DNA of 64,000 bases from Lumnitzera littorea (Eukaryota; Streptophyta; Magnoliopsida; Myrtales; Combretaceae): assembly GCA_024138015.1 (NCBI GenBank), contig JAMXBB010000011.1:68144749-68208748 (forward strand), written 5' to 3'. The position numbers and the translations under genes are program-made. Positions 11,623-22,788 of this stretch are shown here, in pieces (position 1 is the stretch's first letter; each line of letters starts with the position of its first letter). Under the pieces are notes generated by a model that was given only the letters and a program-made list of their open reading frames with translations, was not told the origin of the DNA and ran no database searches.

Positions 11623-14041
11623 TATAGATATCTCATTTTTACCCCTCGCAATTTTAGTGCCATTAGAACATACTTAAATAGGCCTTCTTCTTTTCTGTTA
11701 TTATGTTATTTTACTTTATTTTATCTATAGGTGAGCTTTAAAAAAAAAAAAATTTGTTTTTAGTGCATACATAATTTATGCAATTCAATTTAGGCGTAAG
11801 CGTGGTGTTATTTTTAATTTAATTTAATTTTTTTCCTTTTATTTTGTTTTATTTTTTTTAAATGATTAAGCTAGACTAGGTACAAGACTTTATTCATGTA
11901 AATCAGGGTCAAAGCCTTGATGCCTAAGCAAGCAACGCTAAAGCGCTAACATCTTTTTTTTTTAATGAGGCACATATGGCACAAGTGCTTGACAGGAGTG
12001 TGAATCACGTGGCCTCTACGTGATGTGTGCTTGCTCAACCTTCCCCTTCACTTTTTTTTTTTCCTTTTTCTTTTCTTTCTTTCTTTCTTTCTCCTTTTCA
12101 CTAGTTAAGAATTCCAGTTTCTAGAATAATAAAGGAAACTTCCCTATTCAAACTACCCCATTTTCAATCCATGTTCCCAATCTATATCTTGAAAAATTAA
12201 TCCGAATTTTGTGTTTTTGGAAATTGTACATAAAATACTACAAATTGGGACAAAAAACACATTCTAATTTCCTAAATATTGGATTAATTCTAGCATGAAA
12301 AAGGAAAAAAAAAAATACATTAACACACCTGAATGAAATTTGCACAACTCTATTCTTTGGGCAATTTCCTTTGAACTAAAGATGTAGGCATTGATTATTG
12401 ATGTATTCTTATTCATTTCCATCACTTAAACCAATACTTTCCTCAAAATTCAAAGTCGGATTGGGTAAGCACATAGCAGGCCATCATAGTTGTGATCTTC
12501 CATTTTTACACTTTCTCAAATTAAACATAGACTCCATTAGTATAAATAAGGTGCCATGATTCACTTTGTGTAGAGATTACAATAAAAAAAACTCACAAAA
12601 ATACACTCAATTGAAGTTTTCTCTCTCTAAAACGACGAAACTGGCCTTTCGCATCGAAAACCACCATCAAAGTCATGTTTGTGGTGTCTCTAAACCTCAA
12701 ACACTCCACTCTCTTGTGCCCAAACACCCCCTAATCACTTCACTAAGAGCCACCATCATTTTTATCCACTACCTCCTCTAAATTATGAATAACCCGAAAA
12801 CTACCACAACAACTTGAGGCACCACTTATAACCACATCCCCTACACACAACCATCTAACCTCAACCCAACCCAACCCAACCCACCACCCCCCACCTCCTT
12901 TTTACCAAACCCAATTAGAAATACACAAAAATTGTGTTCCCTATTCATTTTGGTGAAGAGATTGGTTGGAATTGCATTTAGGAATTCGCACAAGTAGGTG
13001 TTCAAGTTTAACCTCTTTGGAAGATCCGGATCTAACCCAACTCGAACCGATCCGACTTGAACTAGGTATATAATTTTTCTTTATTTGTTTTATTTTACTA
13101 ATTGTTTGTTAAGGCTTCTAAAAAAAATAATTTCTCTTAATATTAAGTTTTTTTTTTATAGAATTTTTCCATGACAAACTCTTTTCCAAGGTTAGTTTTT
13201 TGAAAAAATAAAAATAAAACTAAATTTGTTTTCTCACTTAGAAAAATTATTTTTCCTCGAAATAAAAAAAATAAATAACGAACCTTTTTCCAAAGTTAGA
13301 CTCGTAGAATTTTTAGAAAGAAAATTACCTTAAATTAGGAATCTTCTCCTAGAATTTTCTTAAAGAAAAATGAATTCCCTAAAATATAAACTTGATTGTT
13401 TTTAAGTTTAAAATTAATTTACCCACTAAAATTTTTCGTAAAGAATTGTGTATGGCTTGATTTTGACTAGTCAATACATAAACACTTCGGGTGGCCCTTA
13501 AGAAAAAGATATATATATATATATATATTTTTATTTTCCCCAAAGGCATAGAACATAATTTTTTTTTCCTTCTTCATTTATTTATTTATTTTTTCCTTGT
13601 AAATATTAATAAATTCTCCTAGTTGTTGCAAAACGTGTTCGTTTACTTCTTACCATTTTTTTTTTTTTGTAAAAGGAAGGAATTTAAAATTAAGGCCTTT
13701 TAAATTGTTTTAAAAAGTCCTTATATGGAAAATAGCTTGTTTTAAATAAGTTAGTCCCTAGTCTAAGATTCTCTAGTTTTTTCTTTAAAAGGGAATTTTT
13801 CATTGAAATACGAACCAATAGTTAGGTTAGGGTTATTCCACCTATGTAACCTCCACCTTTCTTATCACCAACTTTAGTTGGTTAGTGACTCCTAAAATTT
13901 TTTTTTTTAAACTTTGTATTAACCTTTTTTTTAAATGATATTTTCTTTAATTTTTTTTTGAAGTAATTTATGCTAAGTGGATTGGGCTTAATATAAATTA
14001 AAATTAAGGAAAATGAAAAAATGAAAATTTCAAGCTCAATA
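11623..14041 (+). mobile_element. 5' LTR of element A (Tat/Ogre-like)
   Basis: This 2419-bp LTR is paired with the copy at 21053-22788. The first bases, TATAGATATCTCATTTTTAC, correspond to TGTAAACACCATATTTTTAC in the 3' LTR, differing mostly by transitions. It ends AAGCTCAATA, equivalent to GCTCGACA in other copies. U3 carries CACGTGG at 12006 and TACGTGA at 12018. A TATA box (TATAAATAAGG) at 12541 is conserved at 21934 in the partner, giving a likely transcription start near 12570. The 0.9 kb after the TATA box would be R-U5. Confidence 0.85.
12541..12551 (+). promoter_or_regulatory. TATA box of the element A LTR
   Basis: TATAAATAAGG is followed by GTGCCATGATTCACTTTGT, and both are preserved in the 3' LTR (21934 on). 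Conservation between the two LTRs and position after a ~0.9 kb U3 support a promoter. Activity today is unlikely given the decay. Confidence 0.65.
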
Positions 14042-14044
14042 TCT

Positions 14045-14062
14045 TAGCGACTCCACTAAGGA
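14045..14062 (+). other. Primer-binding site of element A (tRNA-Arg type)
   Basis: TAGCGACTCCACTAAGGA begins 3 bp after the LTR end. The complement of the 3' end of plant tRNA-Arg(ACG) reads TGGCGACTCCACTGGGGA. Fifteen of 18 bases agree and all three differences are G-to-A. A tRNA-Arg primer is characteristic of Ogre/Tat-type elements as I recall the family. Confidence 0.75.
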
Positions 14063-14682
14063 CCTCATATTGAATTTGGGGGCTAGTCATGTGAAGATTT
14101 TCTAAAATAATTCAAAAGGCCTTCAATTTCAATTTCTTTCCCATTTAGTTTTTTTTTTCTTGTAAATATATATGTTCTATTTTTTTTTTCTTTTTGTATA
14201 AGTGTTAGTGCTAACCTCCTTTTTATAGCTAACTTTTTGGGTTTAATGGCTAGAGTTTGTTTAATGCATCATGAACACATGGTAGCTATGGTCAAACGTA
14301 GGTTGTATTAGGACCCTAAGGTAGCAGGCCATTGTGTATGCTCTAGGTGCTGTAGGGTAACTACTACTCATGATTGATTAGGTTACCCTACTTAAGCTAC
14401 AATGTGACTAAATAATTGTTTCTTTGAAAATACGTGAGGTCACAAAGCTTAAGAACCTTTATAACCTATCCTTTTACATATATGATATATGAAACTGGCA
14501 ACTAATCAAGCAAGATGGCATAAAAAAAATGATGACAACCCGAAGTTTCCTTTCTCTTTTCCCTGTAATTCTGTTGTATTTTTTATGAACAAGATCTAAA
14601 TACAAATCTAATGTAAATAATTTTTTTTGTTGTGATTAGTTTTTCATTCTTGTAATTCCTTCTCTTTGTAATCCTTCTAAAG
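14063..14682 (+). other. Leader of element A
   Basis: About 620 bp of untranslated leader between the primer site and ORF1. It is T-rich with no reading frame. Confidence 0.5.
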
Positions 14683-16345
14683 ATGGCCAACTCTTTTAGC
14701 TTTGTACATTTTAGAGAGAATTATGTTGCTAAGCCTGTTGATCCTAAACTTTATCTGAACCAGTGGTTACAGTGCTTTAACCCAAGGGAGTAAGAATCCA
14801 TCACCAATTGAATCGGGCCCATTTTGTCATTAATCGAGGTTAAGATTGAGATAAATTTGGTTAAGGCTCTCATTTACTTTTGGGAGCTTGAAGAAGTAGC
14901 CTTTCGTTTTGGGCTACACTTGATTAGCCCAATACTTGAAGAGTATACTTAATTGCTTTAAGCCCCTTTTTACTTTTGGGAGCTTGAAGAAGTAGCCTTT
15001 CGTTTTGGGTTACACTTGATTAGCCCAATACTTGAAGAGTATACTTAATTGCTTTAAGCCCCTTCCATGGAAAGCATATACATCCTAAACTTAAAGTTGA
15101 AATCAGTAAATGTTTTCTCAAGATTCTTAAGGGTTTGAAAGGTTGACGTAGATAGGGCCCTAAAAACTACAATGGGAATTGCATCAAATTATTATATTTA
15201 ATGACTTGGTTCACAAGTGAGCTTGATTCTAGCAAATGAACTATCCTTTGTGGCAATCCTAAAACTTAGAGGGAGTGCAGAATTAAGGCATTTCTATTGG
15301 TGGCATTCGAGACCATCTTATTTTTGGATAAGGCCTTCCACATCCATTTTAGGGTTGCAGAATTAGTAAGCCAGTTTCTCACAGGAAAGTCCTACATTAC
15401 AACCTTACTTATTGAAAAATTAGAAGCCTGAACATCTTGAAGAGAAAAAAATGATGTTGAACTCAAAATCGGTATGGCCCAACTAATGGTTTGATTTGTA
15501 AGTCAAATGAAGTGCTTTCAGCTTAATATGATCCAAGGTGCATTTGCTTACAAGGTCAACCTAATTGACTAGTTTGTGTACAAGATCCATTTGCCAAAGA
15601 GTAGCTCTACTTACAGTGGGGTGGAAGTCCTATGAAAATTTAGGGTTGATGATATTCTATGGACTACCAAGTAGAGTAACTTTAAGATGGTAATATCGGT
15701 ATGTAAGAATTATCAAGTAGTCTCCCTAATTAGATTGAAGTGGTGTACAGGCTATTACCTGAATAATATGGTTAAGCAATTTGGAGGAGTTCAAGATATA
15801 GTCTCTAGACCCTCATTAGACATCACCACTCTTGATTATGAAGATTTACATATCTTAACACCAAAAAAGATATCTAGGCTCCAAGTGGTCTAGAAATTAT
15901 GGGGAATTGGAACAATCGGTCCTAACATTGATTTATGAGAATGGATGAGTGAAGTAGACAAGTATAGGGTCATTAAGGAATACTTGTATGACTAGCTTTA
16001 CAAGGCAAAGGCAATCTAGTACCAGGTACTAAAGGTCTTATAACCTATACTCGTAGATTTGAGTCTTGAGATGAGAACCTACATGGATCAGGTGCAAGCC
16101 CATATATAAGTTATTTATGATGAATGTGACATGTGGAAAAACATGTTATGAGAATCTAAACAGCAGTTTTGTGCCTTAGAACACCAATTAAAAATGATTG
16201 AGAAGAGACTTAGAGAATTTGAAGAAGTAATTGAGCTTGACCAAAAGAAGAAGAAAGAAGTAGTAATAGGACCTAGCAATAAGCCAAAGAAGACACTGAC
16301 CAAACTCCAAAAGAAGAATAAGGAGACTTGGGCTTGGGATAGAAT
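14683..16345 (+). pseudogene. Ogre-type ORF1 relic upstream of gag
   Basis: Ogre/Tat elements carry an extra ORF of unknown function before gag; this is a decayed copy. From the ATG at 14683 it reads MANSFSFVHFRENYVAKPVD and then WLQCFNP. FWELEEVAFRFG ... SPILEEYT follows near 14880-14950, matching the family pattern W......FRFG...L.PTLEEY. At ~15285-15430 it reads AFLLVAFETILF ... VAELVSQFLTGKSY, matching the hydrophobic second block. Around 15640-15780 it reads DDILW ... CTGYYLNNMVKQFGG, matching the third block (usually INYNP.LALRQFG). The C-terminus (16194-16330) is a charged coiled-coil-like MIEKRLREFEEVIEL. There are many stops and a 96-bp internal duplication. Confidence 0.65.
14876..15067 (+). 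repeat. 96-bp tandem duplication inside ORF1
   Basis: Two almost identical 96-bp units (first from 14876, second from 14972) differ at about one base (GGGCTACAC versus GGGTTACAC). The length is a multiple of three. Both units share the same stop codons, so the duplication arose after the ORF had decayed. Confidence 0.9.
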
Positions 16346-16722
16346 GAGTGGATCTCCCTTATTTCTTTCTTTTTCTTTTTCTTTTTCTTTTTTTTTTATA
16401 TCTCTTTCTTTTCAGAATAAGATAATGGAAATTTTTGAGGTTGCTAAATAATAAAATATTTGCCATCTTATTGATTAGTTACCAGTTTCCTCTTTTTACA
16501 TTTGTATGCCATACATCCTTACATTTCTTACTTACTTTTTTTTTTTTCCATTTTATCTCCTTCTCTCTCTCTCTCGAGAGAGAGAAGCAAAAAAATAAAA
16601 ATAAAAATAACAAAAGAGAGAATGTATATTTGTGTTAGCCTTTTGTGAAGTATTCTTTCAAGGTAGCTCCTAAATATCAAGTCTTTTAAAGAGGTCCGTT
16701 TAGAATCCGCTCTTAAACTAGA
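16346..16722 (+). other. ORF1-gag spacer with simple repeats
   Basis: This spacer holds a pyrimidine tract (TTTTC)n at 16361-16400, a poly-T run, and a perfect (TC)5(GA)5 palindrome at 16566-16585, followed by A-rich sequence. Ogre-type elements normally have several stops between ORF1 and gag. Confidence 0.6.
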
Positions 16723-18211
16723 ATGGCTACTCAAGGAAATGACAACAACAACAACAACAACTCCACTAACAACAACGACTCAAAAATCATTGATCTTACT
16801 AAGCTAAGGTTTCACTCTTTGGACTAAACCATGGGTAGGATTGCAGAACAAATGAGTTTCCTTACTAACAGCATTGCCCTACTCTGAACCACGGCACCAT
16901 CTAACAAAGAGACCTTCAAGGTCCGTTATGCGAAGAGTGTTGAGGTTCTACTCCCTAAGGTAACGGATAACTACTCGAAGGATGCATTTGAGTTGGAAGG
17001 AGTTTATCTAAAGGTTAACCTAACCCTCGAGCCCAATACATATTCATTATTGGTTAACACAAAGCCAACTAACTCAAGGCCTAGCTAAGATACTTTGAAG
17101 GAGCTAGAAAGAAATTTAACCTAATAGATAGCAGAGAAGATGAAAATACTTAGGAGCTATGATGGGTTTAAACAGGTTGGAATTACCGACTTCTCTACAT
17201 ACGATATCAAGGCCTATCCTGAAAAGTTTAAAGTCCCAGAATTTGAGAAGTATGATGGGACAGGATGCCCCAAACTTCACACTAGGTTATATGTGAGAAA
17301 GATGAGCAAGTATATCCAGCATGATCAACTCATGGTGTAGACATTTTAGGATAACTTTATAGGTATGGCTTTGACTTGGTATGCCTAGCTTAACCTGACT
17401 TAGATGAACACTTGGGAGAAGCTTGGGAGGGAATTTTACATATAGCATAGGTTCAATATCAAAGCGGCTTCGACTATGATGGACTTAGTCACTTTGTGGA
17501 AGAAGAACAATGAGTCAGTCAAGGAGTATGCATAAAGATGGAGATCCTTCACTGCAAGAGTATTTATTCCCATGACAAAGAAAGAACTGACTTTGACTTT
17601 TATCAATACTCTAGAGAAGCCTTATTTCTCCCATTTGATTAGATAAACCTCATCCAGCTTTATAGACGTAGTAATGGCAAGGTATAAGAATGAAAGCGCC
17701 ATCTCTTCTGGCAAGCTTCAAGAGTTGTCTGATAAAAGGCTACCTACTTCATCGTCAGCTTCCAGGCCCATTGTCAACAAACCTAAAGAATCTATGGTTA
17801 GCGTAGTGAATCAAACACTAGGCCTAATGCTCAAGTCTCCTTTAGAACAAACACGCCTCATTTTCAACAGCAATTCAAAACTCTACCCTAGGCCAGCAAA
17901 ACCCTAAGGCAGTTCACCAGGATACTAGTTCCTCTAAGTCAAGTTTTTGTGAAGTTTTGAAAAGACAACATAATTCAATATGAGCTCCCTAGTGAAAGAT
18001 ATAGGCTAAAAGCATATGACCCTAATTAGAAAAGTGAGTATCACATGGGGCAAGTAGGGCATTTGGCTAACACATATTGGAGACTGAAGAATAGGATCTA
18101 GGATTTGATAGATGAAGGCTTGGTGCAATTGGACTTCATAGAAACTCTGGCTTCAAATGTTAATGACAACCCCCTACCCAATCATAGTTTGGTTATCAAC
18201 ATGATTTTCTA
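16723..18211 (+). pseudogene. Tat-lineage gag relic (element A)
   Basis: From the ATG at 16723 the protein begins MATQGN followed by an Asn run from AAC repeats. It continues to EKFKVPEFEKYDGTGCPKLH and KMSKYIQHDQLMV (17200-17335), the Tat gag signature (F.VP.FEKYDGTGCPK.HL..Y). STMMDLVTLWKKNNESVKEY (17480-17530) and PMTKKELTLTFINTL follow. A decayed zinc-finger-like tail, YHMGQVGHLAN ... DLIDEGLVQLDF, lies at 18040-18130 and has lost its cysteines. At least ten stops interrupt it. It is the structural capsid protein gene and is colinear with the B gag at 48560-48988. Confidence 0.85.
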
Positions 18212-19199
18212 AGCCATTGTGTCATCTAAAACAACTGGGCACATTTCTTGAAAACTAGTTCAATGGAGCAAGTTAAAAGGAGATGGGGAATGAAAGAAGA
18301 ATTGGTGTTTTATGTCCTCCATAGAAGAGAGTCAATAATGAAATAAAATTGTCCACTTAATGTCGCTTTTCAACTTGAAACAATATAAATATTTCTCTTT
18401 GGTAAGGCATCTTATGTAGATGGGGAAAATAAGGAATTCGAATACTTCAAGCAAAAAGATATCTTATTGAAAGGTTTAGAATGAAAGATGCAAATCATAT
18501 TCTAAACGTTAACCCTAAAACACACCGTAAGAGTAGAGTGTCATTTAATGTGAGGGTATTAGACTTCTTCCTTAAAGGAAGCCTATCTTAAATTTGATAT
18601 ACAAATCAAGATGACATTAGGCATTCATTTTCAATATCTTAAACATAAAATCCCTCGTTAATCTCGTTGAGCCTTTTGAATGAAGTATTTTCAAAACCAA
18701 ATCTTGTCAAGAGCTACCTTACAATAGGGTAAACGGGATGTTAGGTGTATTAACCAATAGAAAAGGTTAAAACTAATCTATGATTGCTTCGGTTGCATCC
18801 ATTCAATTGTAATTATTATCACTAATAACTTATTTCCTTTGAAATATAAAATTGCTTATATCTTGAACATTATACACAAACCACACATGAAATTGCAGTT
18901 GAAATAAAGCTTATGGCCCATCTATACTTTCACCCTTCTAAAATCCCCTTTCGATTAAAGGAAATAACTTATCCTTAGTAAAAGTTATATTTGAAACCAA
19001 GGCAAACATGATTTTAGTTTCACTTTTAAAGTTCTTGACTTGTAGACCTTGGTTGAAGAATGATTCCATCATAAAAAGCCATTTAATTGATATCCATTTT
19101 GGAAACCTATGACCAAAAGCCTTTGATATATTATAGTTTGAAAAGACTTGGTAGATTGATTAAAGTGTATCACTTGCAAGATGAGCCACAATTTAGGGA
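18212..19199 (+). other. Degenerate pol interval of element A
   Basis: Between the gag tail and the integrase C-terminus there is only ~1 kb, where ~5-6 kb of protease-RT-RNase H-integrase would be expected. I recognise no motif here. Most of pol has been deleted, and what remains is unidentifiable. Confidence 0.55.
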
Positions 19200-19428
19200 A
19201 TCATAGTCAAGAGAGAAATTTAAGCTAAGAGTGCAAGAAAGTCCTTTTAGACTAAACTATCTTCAATGAGATATTTATCCCTAATGTATAAGATCCTACA
19301 GGGAAATTTGTTCCAAACTATGGAGATCCTTACACTATAAAGAAAGTTTGCCTAGAGGGACTTTAATGGATGGTTTGGACTTGAGGGACTTTGTAAATGC
19401 TGATGTAGTGAAGTTGTATTACACTTAA
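19200..19428 (+). pseudogene. Integrase C-terminal relic (element A)
   Basis: DPTGKFVPNYGDPYTIKKV starts at 19292. After one frameshift it continues TLMDGLDLRDFVNADVVKLY with a stop at 19426-19428. This is the end of Tat integrase/pol, where the family shows GKF.PNW.GPY.VK.V..GGAL.L..MDG...... VNAD.VK.YY. The homologous end of element B (39839 on, minus) reads NVNAVKLYYP. It fixes the start of the 3' untranslated region. Confidence 0.8.
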
Positions 19429-20104
19429 AAAATCAATGGGGTCACTAAATGCTAGCAATCTTGATATTATTGTGGTTTTATTAGACATTGGATAATGCTC
19501 CAAAAGGTATCATCCTACTCAAACAAACCCCCATACACTATAATCATAAGAGAAGATGAGCACATGCTTTAGAATAATGACAATTAATAAAAACTCTTCA
19601 AATGCTCTATTATGATTTACCTTACTCGATAGCGGAGATTTATTTTCTATTTTTCAGGATGAGGCCACACTCAAAAGAAGTAAACACCTTACAAAAGATC
19701 AATATGACATGGACAAAATATAAAAAGCCTGGGTTTGCCTAAGGAAAGTTAAGAGGTAGCTCAATTGAGGTTTTGAAGATATATGGGGTCAAAAATCTAA
19801 GACAAAACCTTTCCACAACATTTCAAGTGCTGGGCCACTTTCCTTAAATTACAAGACTTTGTATACATTGTTTCAAGATCAAAATGAATTTCAGAAGGCG
19901 AAATCATTTTGATTAAACTTCTTAAAGAAAGACTTGGCCATTTGGGTGCTATCAACTAAGCTAGGTAAGTACTTCCATACTTGTTATCATAAAGAAAATA
20001 TAGTTTTTTAAAATGCTGCATTTGCATTAAACATCCTACTTAGAGTATTAGTCAACACAACCCTCATTCTTTTTTAGGTCTTATCTAGTCCACGGGGTAC
20101 TTAA

Positions 20105-20800
20105 CCTTAGCCTTAGTTAGCTCATAAGAGCATGACTAGGTTCTAAATTGATATTCTATTTAGGGTTGCTGGTCTCTTAGAGACACTCCTGCTTAGGTTA
20201 GTCAACTCAAAAGAGCATGACTAGGTTCTAAATTAAACCCCCTGCTTAGGTTTGCTAGTCCTTTAGAAACGCTCCCGCTTAGGTTAGTTAGCTTAAAAGA
20301 GTACAACCAAGTTTAAAATCGATCTTTCATTTAGGGATTCTAGTCCTTTAAAGATGTTCCCACTTGGGTAAGTCAACTAAGAAGAGCACAACAACGTTCT
20401 AAATTGATCTTCCATTTAAACTTACTAGTTCCTTAGAGACGCTTCCTCCTAAGTTAGTCAGCTTAAAAAAGTATGACTAGGTTTAAAATTAATATTTCAT
20501 TTAGGATTGCTAGTCCCTTCGAGACTCTCTCGCCTAGGTTAGTTAACTCAAAAGAGTGCGACCGGGTTCTAAATCGATATTCTATTTAGGGTTGCTAGTC
20601 CCTTACAGACACTCTCACCTAGGTTAGTTTGTTTAGAGGAGCATGACTAGGTTCTAAATCAATCTTTCGTTTAGGGTTGCTAGTCCCTTAGTGACGCTCT
20701 CGTCTAGACTAGCTAGCTCATAAGAGCATGATCAGGTTCTAAATCAATCTTCTATTTAGGGTTGCTAATCCTCTAGAGATACTTCCATTTAAGTTAGCCA
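20105..20800 (+). repeat. 86-bp tandem array, element A 3'UTR
   Basis: About eight to nine units with period 82-86 bp. Each contains the core TAGGTTAGTTAGCTCAAAAG, then AGCATGACTAGGTTCTAAAT, then TTTAGGGTTGCTAGTCCCTT. The reverse complement of the same unit forms the arrays at 31630-32390 and 38625-38935, which lie in minus-strand copies. The orientation relative to gag-pol is therefore the same in all copies. Confidence 0.92.
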
Positions 20801-21037
20801 ACACACAAGGCACTACCAATTTTAAGGTTTCCATTAGCCCACAAGGGCTTTACCCATCATCCGAGTATCACTTTAGGATTCTTGCCAATTCTTAGAGTGC
20901 TATCTTTCTTCACCAAATCCCTTATATATCAGACTTAGGATAGTTAGCTAGTTGTAATATTTCTTAGGACAAATTCACCCTTGGGGTAAAATGATGTCTC
21001 TTTTATCTTTATGGTGAGATTTTACTCAAACTCCACC

Positions 21038-21051
21038 ACAAAGAAGGGTAG
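21038..21051 (+). other. Polypurine tract of element A
   Basis: ACAAAGAAGGGTAG abuts the 3' LTR start at 21053. This is the place where plus-strand DNA synthesis is primed in LTR elements. It is slightly degraded. Confidence 0.6.
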
Positions 21052-21052
21052 T

Positions 21053-22788
21053 TGTAAACACCATATTTTTACCCCTCATAATTTTAGCATCATTAAAACA
21101 TACACAAATAGACCTTCTTCTTTTTGTTATTTCTTTTATTACTATTTATAGGTGAGTTTTCAAAAAAAATATTTTTAGCATGTACATGATTTGTACAATT
21201 TGAGTTAAGCTTAGTTGTGGTGTTATTTTTATTATTTTTTAATTTAATTTAATTTTGTCCTTATATTTTGGTTTTAAAAAAAAAAGGATTAAGTAGACTA
21301 AGTATAAGACTTGGTCCATGCAAATTAGGGTCGAAGCCTTAATCACAAGCTTAAGCATGTAGGTGCTAAATTGCCTGCATTTCTTTTTCAATGAGGGCTC
21401 CTACATGATGCGCACTTACTTAGCTTTCCTTTCCCTTTTTTTTTTTTTTTCCTTTTTCTTTTCTTTCCATTCTTTCTTTCTTTCTCCTTTTCACTTGTTA
21501 CAAATTCTAGTTTCCAAAATAATAAAGGAAACTTCTTGATTCAAACCACTCCATTTTCAACCTATGTTCTAAATCCATATTTTGCAAAATTAATCAGAAT
21601 TTTGTATTTTTGGAAACTACACATAGAATGCTACAAATTGGGATAGAAAAACATATTCTAATTTCCCTAAATATTGGATTAATTTGGACTTGAAAAGGGA
21701 AAAAAAAAATACATTAACACACAAATGAAATTTGTAAAACTCCATTCTTTAGGCAATTTCCTCTGAACCAAAGATGTAGACATTGATTATTGATGTATTG
21801 TTGCCTATTTCTATTACTCAAACCAATACTTTCCTCAAAATTCAGAGCCTAATTGAGCAAGCACATATTAGGCCACCATACCTGTGATATTCCATTTTTT
21901 ACACTTTCTTAGATTAGATCTAGACTTCAATAATATAAATAAAGTGCCATGATTCACTTTGTATAGAGATTATAATAAAAAAAAAAAACTCACAAAAACA
22001 CACTCAATTGAAACTTTCTCTCTAAAACGAGGAATTTCTCTCTCTGAATAATCCCACTATTGGCCTTCCATACTGAAAACCATCATGAAGGTCATGTTTG
22101 TAGTGTATATATGACCAAATCCAATTAGAAACACATAAAAATAATGTTTCTCATTTGTTTCAGTAAAGAAATTGGTTGGAGTCGCATTTAGGAATTGGCA
22201 TAAGTGGGTGTTTAAGTTCAACCTCTTTAGAACATCCAAATCCAACCTGATTTGAATTGGTTCGACTTGAACTAGGTATTTACTCCTTCTTTGTTTATTT
22301 TATTTTACTAATTGTTTGTTAAGGATTAAAAAAAATATTTCTCTTAATATCAAGTTTTCTTTTTTAGAAAATTTCCATTATGAACCCTTTTCCAAGGTTA
22401 GGGTTTTTTTTAAATATAATAAAAATAAAAATAATATTTTTTTCTCACTTAGAAAAATTATTTTTCCTTAAAATAAAAAAAATAAATAATGAACCCTTTT
22501 CCAAAATTAAACTCATAGGATTTTTAGAACAAAAATGACCTTAAATTAGGAATATTCTCCTAAAATTTTTTAAAAGAAAAACGGATTCACTAAAACGTAA
22601 ACTTCGATTGTTTTTAAATTTAAAATCAACTCACCTAATAAAATTTTTCGTAAAGAATTACGTTTGGCCTGATATTGATTAATGAGTATATAGACACTTT
22701 GAGCAACCTTAAAAAAAATAAAATATATATTTTTTCTTTTATCCAAGAGTATAGAACATAAATTTTTTCTTTCCTTCTTTGTTTATTG
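21053..22788 (+). mobile_element. 3' LTR of element A, truncated
   Basis: It begins TGTAAACACC and follows the 5' LTR (11623 on) through the TATA box at 21934 to CCTTCTTTGTTTATT at ~22788. The final ~450 bp (the counterpart of ~13590-14041) is missing, so no right-hand target duplication can be read. A deletion relative to the 5' LTR has removed part of the G-box segment near 21400. Confidence 0.85.

Larger units (their letters stand above)
19429..21052 (+). other. 3' untranslated region of element A
   Basis: About 1.6 kb lies between the pol stop and the 3' LTR. It contains the 86-bp tandem array (20105-20800). A GCCCACAAGGGC motif at ~20838 is all that is left of the 45-bp array. The region 20870-21050 matches 31394-31500 in reverse complement. 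It ends with a purine-rich tract next to the LTR. Confidence 0.8.

Noticed and set aside
12566..12781. 71-codon open frame in the element A LTR
   Set aside because: It lies just downstream of the LTR TATA box in R-U5 and is not preserved in the 3' LTR, which has indels there.
20105..20800. CRISPR-like array (regular ~86-bp periodicity)
   Set aside because: Units are contiguous tandem repeats without repeat-spacer structure, inside a plant retrotransposon 3'UTR.
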